DNA of 64,000 nucleotides from Porphyromonas uenonis 60-3 (GTDB lineage: Bacteria; Bacteroidota; Bacteroidia; Bacteroidales; Porphyromonadaceae), in the NCBI RefSeq assembly GCF_000174775.1, contig NZ_ACLR01000118.1, forward strand, positions 1 to 64,000, given 5' to 3'. Positions 51,092 to 59,959 of this stretch are shown in pieces. The position numbers were made by a program, and so were the translations under genes. Each line of letters starts with the position of its first letter. Within the stretch, counting starts at the first letter, position 1. Below the pieces are notes generated by a model. The model did no database searches. It was not told where the DNA came from and was given only the letters and a program-made list of their open reading frames with translations.

Positions 51092-53350
51092 TCAGTAGAT
51101 GCGGTAGGCGTTGCTAATGCCTGGAGCCTGCTTGAGCGCTGCGCAGAGTTGCTCTACCTGCTCAGCTGAGTGTACCTCTAGTCCCACCTTTCCTCCGAAG
51201 ATACCGTCTTGCGTCTGGAGCTGTACGGAGGCGATATTGATCAGGAAGTCTTCCGTAATCACCTGCACGATCCCATTGAGGATACCCTTAGAGTCGATAC
51301 CTTCGATCATGATCGAGCCCGTGAAGAGCGTATCTCCCTGATCGCCCCAGATGGTCGAGAGGAGCTTATTGCCCGTGCTACTCTTCAGACGCATAGCCTC
51401 GGTGCAGGTGCGCTGATGCACCACTACCTGGTTGTCTATGACGAAGGCGACCACCTCGTCGCCAGGGAGCGGATGGCAGTCGTCAGCCATGACGTAGTTG
51501 CTCTTGATAGCATCGCTCTGGAGGAGGTAAGGCTTCTTGTAGTCTATCTCACTGATCTGAGAGATAGATTCTGTAGGCTTGGGCATGGACTCCTGCTTGC
51601 CTATGAGAGCCTCCTTGACCGACTTGAAGAAGCGATTGCTCTTGCTCGACTTGATACGCTTGTAGAGCGACTCCACTAGATTGACCGTGCCAGAGCCTAC
51701 AGCGTAGAAGAGGTCCTCACGCTTGTGAAAGCCAAAGAGCGCTGCCACAAGATCCATATGTCCCGCATCAACAGAGAGATCGTGCTGCTCGAAGTAGTTG
51801 ATCACGCTCTCCTCGCCTTGGCTGATGAGCTTGCGACGCTCCACACGGAGGAACTCATTGATCTTGCTCTTAGCCTTAGCCGTCTTGACATACTTAAGCC
51901 ATAGCGCTGAGGGCTTTTGATTATTGCTGGAGATGATCTCCACCTGGTCACCACTCTGTAGCGGATGGCTGAGAGGCACTAGCTTGTGATTGACCTTGGC
52001 ACCGATACAAGTCTGTCCAAGTGTTGAGTGAAGTGCATAGGCAAAGTCCAGCGGGGTACTCTCGTGAGGGAGCGTGATCGGATCCCCCTTGGGAGTAAAG
52101 ACCATAATATCATCTCCATAGAGATTGAGCTTGATCGTGTCCAAAAAGTCCATGGCGCTCGAGTCCGGATTCTCCAGTAGCTCGCTGATCTGGTCGAGGA
52201 ACTTCGTAATCTCTTGATCCTCCTCCACACCGTCCGACTTGTACTTCCAGTGAGCTGCTAGTCCCCGCTCATCTATCTCATCCATCTTGCGGCTACGCAC
52301 CTGTACCTCGATCCACTTGCCCGTGGGGCCCATGACTGTAAAGTGTAGTGCGCGGTAGCCATTGCTCTTGGGCTGAGCGACCCAGTCACGCGTCCGCTCA
52401 TTGTTGACACGATAGAGGCTCGTGATGTCGGTATAGATACCCCAGCAAGTCTCCTTGACATTGAGCCCTGGGGTTTCCTCAAAGATAATGCGTACGGCGT
52501 AGAGATCGTATATCTCCTGAAAGGGGATCTGCTTCTTCTGCATCTTCTTCCAGATCGAGTAGCAAGACTTGACACGCGTCTTCATCTCGTAGTCCAGCCC
52601 ACGAGCCTTGAGCAGGGGGTGCACAGGTGTGCTAAACTGCTTGAAGAGCTCCGCACGAGACTGCTCCGTGTCAATAATCTGGTTGCAGATATCCTCGTAA
52701 GCCTTCGGGTGCTCATGCTTGAAGACCAGTTCCTCGAGCTCTGTCTTAATAGCGAAAAGCCCTAGACGGTGAGCTAGCGGTGCGTAGATGTAGAGAGTCT
52801 CGCCCGTTATCTTGAGCTTCTTATGCTCAGGCATAGAGCTCAGGGTACGCATATTGTGCAGACGGTCGGCAATCTTGATAAGGATCACACGAATGTCTGC
52901 ATTCATCGTCAGGATCAGCTTGCGAAAGTTCTCCGCCTGTAGGCTCTCTATGTTTCGCTCGGTCAGTATCTCGCTACTAATCTTGGTTAGGCCTACGACT
53001 ATCTGAGCCACCTTAGGGCCGAAGAGCTGCTCTATATCCTCCTCCGTGTACTCCGTGTCCTCGATCACGTCGTGGAGTAGGGTAGAGACGATCGATGTAG
53101 AGCCTAAACCTATTTCACGGCACACGATACGAGCCACTGCGAGCGGGTGCATGATGTAAGGCTCTCCGCTCTTGCGTCTGACCCCCTCGTGAGCCATCCG
53201 TGCGAAGGTAAAGGCGCGCTGTATCACCTCCACCTTCTTGCGGTGATTCGAGTGCTCATAGTCATAGATCAGCGCATCGTACTCTCGCTGTATCATCTCC
53301 TCGTCGGAGAGTGTCGAGTTACTATAATCTACGGGGTAAATGTCTTCCAT
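51092..53350 (-). CDS. RelA/SpoT family (p)ppGpp synthetase/hydrolase
   Basis: Protein of 752 residues. The HD hydrolase domain is intact (LLHDVIEDTEYTEEDIEQLF), and the synthetase domain has YDLYAVRIIFEE and EVQVRSRKMDEIDERGLAAH, so both activities look possible. A TGS domain (about 410-470, FTPKGDPITLPHESTPLDFA) and a C-terminal ACT domain follow. It sets stringent-response alarmone levels. Bacteroidales often have one or two such enzymes, so Rel is the likely name. It lies 37 bases after bioD on the minus strand. Confidence 0.95.
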   Translation of the reverse strand: MEDIYPVDYSNSTLSDEEMIQREYDALIYDYEHSNHRKKVEVIQRAFTFARMAHEGVRRKSGEPYIMHPLAVARIVCREIGLGSTSIVSTLLHDVIEDTEYTEEDIEQLFGPKVAQIVVGLTKISSEILTERNIESLQAENFRKLILTMNADIRVILIKIADRLHNMRTLSSMPEHKKLKITGETLYIYAPLAHRLGLFAIKTELEELVFKHEHPKAYEDICNQIIDTEQSRAELFKQFSTPVHPLLKARGLDYEMKTRVKSCYSIWKKMQKKQIPFQEIYDLYAVRIIFEETPGLNVKETCWGIYTDITSLYRVNNERTRDWVAQPKSNGYRALHFTVMGPTGKWIEVQVRSRKMDEIDERGLAAHWKYKSDGVEEDQEITKFLDQISELLENPDSSAMDFLDTIKLNLYGDDIMVFTPKGDPITLPHESTPLDFAYALHSTLGQTCIGAKVNHKLVPLSHPLQSGDQVEIISSNNQKPSALWLKYVKTAKAKSKINEFLRVERRKLISQGEESVINYFEQHDLSVDAGHMDLVAALFGFHKREDLFYAVGSGTVNLVESLYKRIKSSKSNRFFKSVKEALIGKQESMPKPTESISQISEIDYKKPYLLQSDAIKSNYVMADDCHPLPGDEVVAFVIDNQVVVHQRTCTEAMRLKSSTGNKLLSTIWGDQGDTLFTGSIMIEGIDSKGILNGIVQVITEDFLINIASVQLQTQDGIFGGKVGLEVHSAEQVEQLCAALKQAPGISNAYRIY

Positions 53351-53387
53351 ATCTTAGGGGAACGAAAAAAGGGGTTAGACAGAAGCT

Positions 53388-54062
53388 CTATACTATAGGC
53401 ATCTTCATAAAGAGACACGAGGGCAGATGCTCCTCGAGCCATCCCTGGAGATAGGCAATGGTCTCACGCTCTATCGTCGCGTCCTGCTCAGGGTATACAT
53501 TATATATAAGGTAGCGCACCTCAATGCCTCGGTGCATGCAAGCATCAATACTGAGTAGCGTGTGATTGATGCTGCCTAGCTTGCCATTGGTGACGAGAGC
53601 TACCTGTGGATCTTCCTGCTGAGCTATGTAGTCTATCGTGAGGAGCTGCTCGGTGAGTGGCACCATCAGTCCTCCAGCGCACTCTACAAGCAGAGGCTTA
53701 GCGCCCAGCTCTTGCAGATGGCGGGTAGCCTCGTTGAGTCGCTCGGGGTCTATCTCCCCACCATCCATACGTGCTGCCAGGTGAGGTGAGCAGGGGTAAC
53801 TGTAAAGGTAGGGGCAGGTGAGCCCCTGGCGGTCCCACTCCGAGAGAGGCTCTCCGAGTAGACGACGATGCGTCTCTATATCCTCACTGATCTCATGGCA
53901 TCCCGTCTGGACCAACTTCATCGAAGTGCAGGCTGTATGACCCGCCTCTCTGAGCGTACGTATGAGGAAGGCAGTCCCATAGGTCTTCCCTATATCGGTG
54001 TCGATACCACAGACATAGATCCGATTAGGAGGAGAGACCAATTGCATTGCATCACTATTCAT
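53388..54062 (-). CDS. bioD: Dethiobiotin synthetase
   Basis: Protein of 224 residues. The P-loop is GIDTDIGKTYGTAFL (about 19-33), and VECAGGLMVPL (about 126-136) is the second conserved block. It closes the ureido ring of biotin from DAPA, CO2 and ATP. Other bio genes are not in the window. The first ATG (MNSDAMQLV) or the internal MQLV may be the start. A promoter box is at 54105-54112. Confidence 0.92.
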   Translation of the reverse strand: MNSDAMQLVSPPNRIYVCGIDTDIGKTYGTAFLIRTLREAGHTACTSMKLVQTGCHEISEDIETHRRLLGEPLSEWDRQGLTCPYLYSYPCSPHLAARMDGGEIDPERLNEATRHLQELGAKPLLVECAGGLMVPLTEQLLTIDYIAQQEDPQVALVTNGKLGSINHTLLSIDACMHRGIEVRYLIYNVYPEQDATIERETIAYLQGWLEEHLPSCLFMKMPIV

Positions 54063-54104
54063 AGCGTTATCTACTAAGTGGAGGAGGGCAATCTCCTCTA
54101 TCTA

Positions 54105-54112
54105 CAAAGGTA
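54105..54112 (-). promoter_or_regulatory. Candidate -7 promoter box for bioD
   Basis: TACCTTTG on the minus strand; the leader can form a hairpin GAGGA/TCCTC (54081-54099). Confidence 0.5.
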
Positions 54113-54242
54113 CAGAATAGCTATCAATTGGCGAACATGGCTGACGCATTATAATTGCTCCGTTAGGAGTTACACATTAGCGACAAGCGAGACTTGGATG
54201 AATTCATTATATAGTATTGCTGTCCGACTACTCAACTTCGAC

Positions 54243-54371
54243 CAAACTACAGTTTTCTTCGTAGGAAACTCTAGTTTCATACCTAGGAAACTCTAGTTTC
54301 ATACTTAGGAAACTTTAGTTTCATGCCTAGGAAACTTTAGTTTCACCCAAGTGGTACTGATAGTTAGCTCA
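54243..54371 (-). repeat. Class 2 dyad array with conserved 32-bp flank
   Basis: Units start at 54243 (degenerate), 54265, 54287, 54309 and 54331 (22-bp steps). Dyads are GAAACTCTAGTTTC and GAAACTTTAGTTTC; minus-strand spacers read CTAGGTAT or close. The last 32 bases (54340-54371) are the exact reverse complement of 19228-19259. Confidence 0.95.
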
Positions 54372-54508
54372 TTTCTGCAGAACGATCTACCCGATGCCCC
54401 CTCAAAAAGCTTTCACTGGGCAGCAATAACTATATATAATGCGTCAGCCCTGAATTGGCGAACGGTCGGCCGTTCCTCCCGAGGAATTTGCCTATAGCTC
54501 GCTGGAAA

Positions 54509-54656
54509 ACGATTTTTCTTCACGGAGGGCCGAAATAAAAGTTCGGAAGAATGAAATGAAACTTCGGAAGAAAGATTTCGAAGTTCCGAAGAATTTTTTC
54601 GTTCCTCACTGAGGAATGAGAGATATCCACGGAGTAATTCTTGATTTCCTCCGTGG
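54509..54656 (-). repeat. Class 1 tandem array, copy D
   Basis: Read on the minus strand, seven 21-base units follow one another from CACGGAGG (54656) through CTCCGTGGA, CTCAGTGAG, TCTTCGGAA, TCTTCCGAA, TCTTCCGAA to CCCTCCGTG. Several cores are different short dyads. Orientation is opposite to copies A-C. Confidence 0.85.
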
Positions 54657-54703
54657 TGGCATAAATGAGCCCGCTGAGTACGATGCGTTTGCTAGAATAT
54701 GGA

Positions 54704-54721
54704 ATAGACAAAATTGTCTAT
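54704..54721. promoter_or_regulatory. Dyad upstream of the glsB promoter (candidate operator)
   Basis: Perfect arms ATAGACA and TGTCTAT around AAAT, 15 bases upstream of the -7 box, covering the -33 region. Confidence 0.4.
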
Positions 54722-54736
54722 GTCAAAAGATTAGAT

Positions 54737-54744
54737 TAACTTTG
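54737..54744 (+). promoter_or_regulatory. Candidate -7 promoter box for glsB and rubredoxin
   Basis: TAACTTTG, 87 bases before the ATG. Confidence 0.5.
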
Positions 54745-54831
54745 TCATCGCAGAGGGGGCTTGTACCACTAAGAAGTCCCCGACGCATGGCTGTTAAGCC
54801 AACATTTACGAACTATTAAACACTGAATACT

Positions 54832-55083
54832 ATGGGACTACTTTGGAGTTTGCTAATAGGTCTTGCGGCAGGAGCTATCGCAGGCTGGATCATGCGAGGT
54901 CGCTCACTGGGTTGCCTATGGAATATAATCATCGGTATGCTCGGAGGTCTTGTCGGAGGCTGGGTCTACAGCTTCTTCGGAGCCACGGCAGGTGACTCGT
55001 GGTGGGCGCAGCTAGTCTGTGCCGTCGTGGGTGCCTGTGTGATACTTCTAGTAGTAGGACTCTTCAATAAAAGGAAAAGGTAG
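54832..55083 (+). CDS. GlsB/YeaQ/YmgE family stress-response membrane protein
   Basis: Protein of 83 residues with three hydrophobic segments. The glycine-rich motif AGAIAGWIMRGRSLGCLWNI (about 13-32) and IGMLGGLVGGWVYSFFG are the transglycosylase-associated family signatures. Members are small inner-membrane proteins linked to general stress; the mechanism is unknown. It lies 39 bases before the rubredoxin gene with which it probably shares a transcript. Confidence 0.87.
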   Translation: MGLLWSLLIGLAAGAIAGWIMRGRSLGCLWNIIIGMLGGLVGGWVYSFFGATAGDSWWAQLVCAVVGACVILLVVGLFNKRKR

Positions 55084-55122
55084 CCCCCGTTCTAACTAAC
55101 ACTCTATTACAAAGAAAGAATT

Positions 55123-55287
55123 ATGAAAAAGTACGTTTGCGATGTATGTGGCCATGTATATGACCCTGCAGAGGGCGATCCCGATAGCGGTATAGCTCCA
55201 GGCACACCCTTTGAGGATCTACCTGATGACTGGGAGTGCCCACTCTGTGGTGTCTCCAAGGATCAGTTCTCTCCAATGGAGGACTAA
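55123..55287 (+). CDS. Rubredoxin
   Basis: Protein of 54 residues. Two CxxCG knuckles (CDVCG at residues 6-10 and CPLCG at 39-43) bind one iron, and the usual [20 protein letters not shown] stretch lies between. It is a small electron carrier, often a partner of rubrerythrin or superoxide reductase in anaerobes dealing with oxygen. Pairing with the GlsB-type stress gene fits that. The ATG at 55123 begins the family start MKKYVC. A strong hairpin follows at 55328-55371. Confidence 0.96.
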   Translation: MKKYVCDVCGHVYDPAEGDPDSGIAPGTPFEDLPDDWECPLCGVSKDQFSPMED

Positions 55288-55327
55288 GCCTGTGCCACGT
55301 CATCACTAGATGACACAACAACTAACA

Positions 55328-55371
55328 AAGAGGTGCCCTATGACCAATTACTTGGTTGTAGGGCACCTCTT
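55328..55371. terminator. Bidirectional terminator after rubredoxin
   Basis: Perfect 13-base stem AAGAGGTGCCCTA with TAGGGCACCTCTT, between convergent rubredoxin and mutY. Confidence 0.75.
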
Positions 55372-55428
55372 CTGTTGAGGAGCTAATGACTCCTGCGGCA
55401 GGCGAACAGGAAGACGTGGATGAAGTAA

Positions 55429-56520
55429 CTATTTAGCAGTCTCAATATGGGAGGTGAGCTGCTGGAGTGCTTTCTTGAGCGTGATCGGGAGTGCTAGCCA
55501 CTCGCTCTCATCGTGTAGCGGTACCCACACACCGCCATCGGGCAGCCGTGGGGTGCTACTGTCAGGGAGTATGGTGTAGTAGCAGTCGATGTAGAGCTGT
55601 CGGTGCGTGAGCCGATGCTTATATCGTCTGAAAGGGCGTAGCGGGCAATGCGCTAGTGCTGCAGGTGGCTCAGGGAGAGGCTGTAGGAGTAGCTCCTCTT
55701 GCGGAGCTACGGGCTGGTCGTATAGTAGTGTGGGCTGGTAGAGCTTGGCCCATATGTCGCCTGTGGGGCGCTGGTAGAGTATCGTCTGCCACTGGTCTAG
55801 TCCTCTCTTGAGTACAAAGAGATAGCCTAAGTGTCGGGGCTGGACGGAGAGCTTGAGCGCTTTGCGTGGTAAGCTGGCTCGCTCAGGGCTATCGGCAGAG
55901 GGGCATTCGCTGCGGACGGGACAGCGGGTGCAGTCACATAGCTGAGGGGTGCAGATGAGTGCGCCTAGCTCGATCATCGCTTGGTTGTGTAGTCCTGGAT
56001 GTGGCGCTTTTTCGACCAATTGTCTGGCTAGAGCGGTGTAGTACTTCTTTCCCTGGGTGGTGTCTATCGGTTCCTCAGAGGCATAGAGCCGACTCAGTAC
56101 GCGGAGCACATTGCCATCGACGGCGGGGTATGGTTGATCATAAGCAAAGGAGAGGACGGCTCCAGCGGTGTAGTCGCCAATGCCAGGGAGGGCGCGGACT
56201 GACTGGTAGTCAGCGGGGAAGGTGCCGCCCAACTCATGGACGATGAGCTGAGCTGCACGATGTAAGTTGCGAGCACGGCTGTAGTATCCCAGCCCCTCCC
56301 AGAGCTTGAGCACCTCATCAAGCGGTGCTATAGCAAGGTCTGAGACGGTGGGGTAGTGCTCGACAAATCGTAAATAGTAGCTCGTCCCCTGATCTATCCG
56401 CGTCTGCTGTAGGATCACCTCACTGAGCCATATACGATAGGGGTCGTGTATGTCTCGCCAGGGGAGCTTACGATGATTCTCTTGGTACCAGCTGTGTAGC
56501 TTGGTGAGCAGTGTACTCAA
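55429..56520 (-). CDS. mutY: A/G-specific adenine glycosylase MutY
   Basis: Protein of about 363 residues from the chosen TTG start at 56520. Signatures are EVILQQTRIDQG, the helix-hairpin-helix LPGIGDYTAGAV followed by the catalytic Asp in AVDGNVLRVLSRL, and the iron-sulfur loop C-x6-C-x2-C-x5-C (CTPQLCDCTRCPVRSEC). The C-terminal 130 residues are the NUDIX-like 8-oxoG reader. It removes A opposite 8-oxoG. The only ATG, at 56643, would overlap pfkA by 110 bases and add a lead without similarity, so a non-ATG start just after the pfkA stop is preferred. Confidence 0.9.
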   Translation of the reverse strand: MSTLLTKLHSWYQENHRKLPWRDIHDPYRIWLSEVILQQTRIDQGTSYYLRFVEHYPTVSDLAIAPLDEVLKLWEGLGYYSRARNLHRAAQLIVHELGGTFPADYQSVRALPGIGDYTAGAVLSFAYDQPYPAVDGNVLRVLSRLYASEEPIDTTQGKKYYTALARQLVEKAPHPGLHNQAMIELGALICTPQLCDCTRCPVRSECPSADSPERASLPRKALKLSVQPRHLGYLFVLKRGLDQWQTILYQRPTGDIWAKLYQPTLLYDQPVAPQEELLLQPLPEPPAALAHCPLRPFRRYKHRLTHRQLYIDCYYTILPDSSTPRLPDGGVWVPLHDESEWLALPITLKKALQQLTSHIETAK

Positions 56521-56533
56521 GTGTGGAGCTTCT

Positions 56534-57517
56534 TTAGATAGAGAGCATGTGTAGCAGGTCGATGAGCTCGGGGTCGATGCGCTTTTGCTTTTTGGTAGCC
56601 TTGACAAATGGTACGTAGACGATCTCATCGTTGTCATACCCAATCATCACATTGCGCTGCTCATCAAGGAGCGCCTGCACGGCGGCTGCACCCATTCGGC
56701 TACCCATGATACGGTCGGTAGCACACGGTATACCACCTCTCTGTAGGTGCCCTAGGATGGTGACACGGATGTCAAACTTAGGGTAGCGACGCTTGAAGTC
56801 ATCTGCGATGAAGAGTGTCTGCCCCTCGCGCTCCCCACTCTCGGTGACGAGGATGATGCTGCTGCTCTTGGTCTTGCGGAAGCCACTCTCGATCATCTTC
56901 TTGAGCGACTCGGTACTGGTGGGGTCTTCGGGGATGAGAGCGCCCTCAGAGCCAGTAGCGATAGCGCCATTGAGTGCGAGGAAGCCAGACTCACGTCCCA
57001 TCACCTCGACGAAGAAGATGCGCTCATGGCTTGAGGCGGTGTCTCGCAGCTTGTCAACAGCATCCATAATGGTATTGAGAGCTGTCGTATAACCTATCGT
57101 AAGGTCGGTGCCAGCGAGGTCGTTGTCGATGGTGGCTGGGATGCCTACGGTGGGGAGGTTGTGCTCATTGGCTAGTAAGCGTGCACCAGTGAGAGAGCCG
57201 TCGCCTCCGATGACGACGAGCCCATCGATCTCATTTTCCTGGATGACTTGGTAGGCGCGAGCACGTCCTTCGGGAGTCTCGAACTCATGGCTTCGGGCTG
57301 TCTTGAGGATTGTACCTCCACGCTGTATGATGTTGCTTACGTTCTCGACGGTAAGCTCTATGACATTGTTTTCAATAAGTCCTGTATAGCCTTTGATGAT
57401 GCCACATACAGAGATACCGTGGTATAGAGAGGCTCTGGCGACGGCACGTATAGCGGCATTCATGCCTGGGGCATCACCGCCCGATGTGAGTACGCCAATT
57501 CGTTTGATGCGATTCAT
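56534..57517 (-). CDS. pfkA: ATP-dependent 6-phosphofructokinase
   Basis: Protein of 327 residues. [13 protein letters not shown] (14-26) and GGDGSLTGA (about 103-111) form the nucleotide and substrate sites; the Gly after GGD, not Asp, favours ATP over pyrophosphate as donor. [15 protein letters not shown] and VEVMGRESG are the fructose-6-phosphate site. It commits sugars to glycolysis. It has its own promoter box (57553-57560) and is followed after 13 bases by mutY. Confidence 0.96.
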   Translation of the reverse strand: MNRIKRIGVLTSGGDAPGMNAAIRAVARASLYHGISVCGIIKGYTGLIENNVIELTVENVSNIIQRGGTILKTARSHEFETPEGRARAYQVIQENEIDGLVVIGGDGSLTGARLLANEHNLPTVGIPATIDNDLAGTDLTIGYTTALNTIMDAVDKLRDTASSHERIFFVEVMGRESGFLALNGAIATGSEGALIPEDPTSTESLKKMIESGFRKTKSSSIILVTESGEREGQTLFIADDFKRRYPKFDIRVTILGHLQRGGIPCATDRIMGSRMGAAAVQALLDEQRNVMIGYDNDEIVYVPFVKATKKQKRIDPELIDLLHMLSI

Positions 57518-57552
57518 GCGTGAGAGTGTTAGTTAGATAGTTATCTATGCCA

Positions 57553-57560
57553 CAAAGGTA
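57553..57560 (-). promoter_or_regulatory. Candidate -7 promoter box for pfkA
   Basis: TACCTTTG on the minus strand, 36 bases before the ATG. Confidence 0.5.
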
Positions 57561-57583
57561 GTACTTTTACCTCAAGTGTGGAG

Positions 57584-58387
57584 CTAGAGCGATGCGAGCA
57601 GACCATTGTCCGCAAAGCTCAGGTAGTGGGAGCGCTCGCCGTCAGAGGTGACGGAGGCGTGGTAACGACCGAGGATGAGGTGGTCGTTGAGACGTATGTT
57701 GCAGACGGAGGCTACCTGCTTGACCCGCTTAGTGAGGTCCATATCCTCGGCACTGGGCTGTAGGTGACCCGTGGGGTGATTGTGCGCTAGTATGATAGCC
57801 GAGGCGTAGTGCGTGATGGCGGGAGCCAAGATAAGGCGCAGATCGGCTACAGCGTGGCTGACTCCTCCTGAGGAGACCAATTCGTCCTTGATGACTCGCC
57901 CTGAGGCATCTAGATAGAGGCACCTTAGCTCCTCATGGTCTAAGCTCTCTAGATGACGTCTTAAGACGCGATAAGCGTCTAGGCTACAGGTGATCGGTGT
58001 GCGCCGAGGCGGTGGTGTGTCTCGTAGTCTGCGTCCCAGCTCGATGGCTGCGAGTATGGTACAGGCGCGTGCATCACCTAGTCCAGCAAATCGCTTTTTC
58101 TTCTCTCCTGGTTCGCAACCTGTAAGGTAGGCATGGTCTATCTCTAGGAGCTGACCTAAGTCGTTATCTAGACCCGTCATGATCTGCTTCGCTAGGTCTA
58201 GAGCTGAGTCCTTTTCCGTGCCAGAGTTGATGAAGATAGCCAGCAACTCAGCATCTGAGAGGTGCCGAGCGCCAAGTCTGAGGAGCTTTTCGCGAGGACG
58301 GTCCTCCTCGCTCCACTGCTTGATGGTGGTCTTAGTAGAGACCTTGGCTAATGGCTTGGCTGGCTGAAGGGGTGAGTCTGCTTTCAT
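57584..58387 (-). CDS. radC: RadC family JAB domain protein
   Basis: Protein of 267 residues. An N-terminal helix-hairpin-helix part (about 30-110, RHLSDAELLAIFINSGTEKD) precedes the JAMM/MPN core with AIILAHNHPTGHLQPSAEDMD (HxH, then Asp), so the zinc site is intact. RadC was once linked to DNA repair; its real role remains unproven. It overlaps the miaA stop by 4 bases (58384-58387). Confidence 0.93.
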   Translation of the reverse strand: MKADSPLQPAKPLAKVSTKTTIKQWSEEDRPREKLLRLGARHLSDAELLAIFINSGTEKDSALDLAKQIMTGLDNDLGQLLEIDHAYLTGCEPGEKKKRFAGLGDARACTILAAIELGRRLRDTPPPRRTPITCSLDAYRVLRRHLESLDHEELRCLYLDASGRVIKDELVSSGGVSHAVADLRLILAPAITHYASAIILAHNHPTGHLQPSAEDMDLTKRVKQVASVCNIRLNDHLILGRYHASVTSDGERSHYLSFADNGLLASL

Positions 58388-59355
58388 CTGGTGGTCTGTG
58401 GCTGGGTGAGTAAGTCTTGCTGGATACGCTCTAGGAGGGGTTCCCAGGGTGTGGACAGGTCAAGCGGAGCGAACTCGTGATGGCGTCGCTGCCAGGTGAG
58501 TTGCTTACGGGCAAAGTGGCGACTATTGCGCTGTATGAGTCGTATCGCCTCTGCTAGATCGTATTGCCCATCGAAATGTGCAAAGAGCTCTTTGTATCCT
58601 ACCGTATTGAGCGCATTGAGCTGACGATGAGGGTAGAGCGCCTTAGCTTCCTCGACCAAGCCCTCCTCAATCATCATCTCCACGCGCTGGTTGATGCGCT
58701 GGTAGAGCTCCTCACGGGGACGTGTCAGGGCATAGGTGAGCAGACGGAAGGGGCGGTCGGCATCTTCGCCTGAGTGGTAAGAGGAGAGTGGCGCACCGCT
58801 GCTGAGGTACACCTCTAGCGCATGCATCACACGACGATGATTGCAATGGTCTACCTTATTATAGTACAGCGGGTCAACGAGCTGTAGTTCAGCAAGGATG
58901 CCTGCCAGACCCTCTCTCTGATAGCGCTCGTGAAGCTGCGCACGTACCGCTAGATCAACAGGGGGGATGTCGTCTATGCCACTACAGATAGCGTCAATGT
59001 AGAGCATTGATCCACCGCAAAGGATGACGACGGTCTGCTCCCGAAAGAGTTGCTCTAGGAGCTTTATCACCTCTAGCTCATAGCGCCCAGCACTATACGG
59101 TTCAGTGATCTCATGGGTCGCTACGAAGTAATGAGGAGCTAGTCGTCGCTCCTCTTCCGTGGGGGTGGCGGTGCCGATCGGCATGCCACGGTATATCTGC
59201 CGAGAGTCTGCCGAGAGGATCGGTAAGGGCTGGGCGGTGGAGCCTAGACGACGAGCCAGTGCTATAGCAAAGGAGGTCTTGCCTACGCCTGTAGCTCCTG
59301 TGAGTACGATCAGTGTAGGGGAGACCTCCTTCAGTTTGCCCGTGCAGCAGCTCAT
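58384..59355 (-). CDS. miaA: tRNA dimethylallyltransferase MiaA
   Basis: Protein of 323 residues. The P-loop is GATGVGKTSFAIALA (about 19-33); SADSRQIYRGMPIGTATP and FVATHEI are MiaA signatures, and the C-terminal helical part contains RNSRHFARKQLTW. It isopentenylates A37 of UNN-decoding tRNAs. The first ATG gives an N-terminus of about 13 residues before the first strand; a slightly later start is possible. radC follows with a 4-base overlap. Confidence 0.95.
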   Translation of the reverse strand: MSCCTGKLKEVSPTLIVLTGATGVGKTSFAIALARRLGSTAQPLPILSADSRQIYRGMPIGTATPTEEERRLAPHYFVATHEITEPYSAGRYELEVIKLLEQLFREQTVVILCGGSMLYIDAICSGIDDIPPVDLAVRAQLHERYQREGLAGILAELQLVDPLYYNKVDHCNHRRVMHALEVYLSSGAPLSSYHSGEDADRPFRLLTYALTRPREELYQRINQRVEMMIEEGLVEEAKALYPHRQLNALNTVGYKELFAHFDGQYDLAEAIRLIQRNSRHFARKQLTWQRRHHEFAPLDLSTPWEPLLERIQQDLLTQPQTTR

Positions 59356-59373
59356 CGGAGAGGATGCTAGCTC

Positions 59374-59919
59374 TTACTCTTCATCTACGATGCTAAAGCC
59401 ATCGCTGGAGAGCTCGTCAGCATTAAAGAGCTCCTCGCCAAAGGCTTCGTCCATCATCCCTAGAGGAGTATCGCCAGAGAGTGCGTCACCGCCTAGACTG
59501 CCGACAAACTCCTCGGGATTCGTCTGCCGAGGCTTCTTGCCCTCTAGAGAGATGATCTGGGGGCTGTACAGCGAGCCACTATGTATCTTGACTAGCTGAA
59601 GGCGTAGATAGCGATCCTCAAAGAGGTCAAAGAGATAACGCATCCGCGCTCCTGTCTCGTCAAGCAGATCCTCTAGGCGAGAGCTTTCGATATCATATTG
59701 GTTGCCAGCATCGGTCTCAAAGAAGTCGTTAGAGGCTACCTGTCCGATCTCTTCCCAGCGATCGTCGCAGAGATAAAACATACCGATTGATGCTGGGTCA
59801 AAGTCTAAGGTGTCTATTAGCAGATCCATGAGCTGAGCAAAGGTGGTGTCAGCTTGTATCTCAAAGTCTAGAGAGAAGGTCTCCTCAGCCTCAGAGGTTA
59901 CGTGATAGTGATGTATCAT
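59374..59919 (-). CDS. Plasmid pRiA4b ORF-3-like family protein
   Basis: Protein of 181 residues. The N-terminal 130 (IHHYHVTSEAEETFSLDFEI, TFAQLMDLLIDTLDFD, FYLCDDRWEEIGQV, GARMRYLFDLFEDRYLRLQL) matches the pRiA4b ORF-3 / IS1096 passenger family, here in its chromosomal Bacteroidales form. The last 45 residues are acidic and Gly/Ser rich. Function is unknown. It sits between folE and miaA on the minus strand, with no sign of a mobile element nearby. Confidence 0.78.
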   Translation of the reverse strand: MIHHYHVTSEAEETFSLDFEIQADTTFAQLMDLLIDTLDFDPASIGMFYLCDDRWEEIGQVASNDFFETDAGNQYDIESSRLEDLLDETGARMRYLFDLFEDRYLRLQLVKIHSGSLYSPQIISLEGKKPRQTNPEEFVGSLGGDALSGDTPLGMMDEAFGEELFNADELSSDGFSIVDEE

Positions 59920-59959
59920 AAATGGTTTCGTGCCGTGTGAACTAAGTGAATATGCAGGG

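Larger units (their letters stand above)
54063..54831. other. Gene-free divergent region with both repeat classes
   Basis: 769 bases. It contains the bioD promoter, a class 2 array with its 32-bp flank (54243-54371), class 1 array copy D (54509-54656), a dyad (54704-54721) and the glsB promoter. No gene is credible. Confidence 0.7.
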
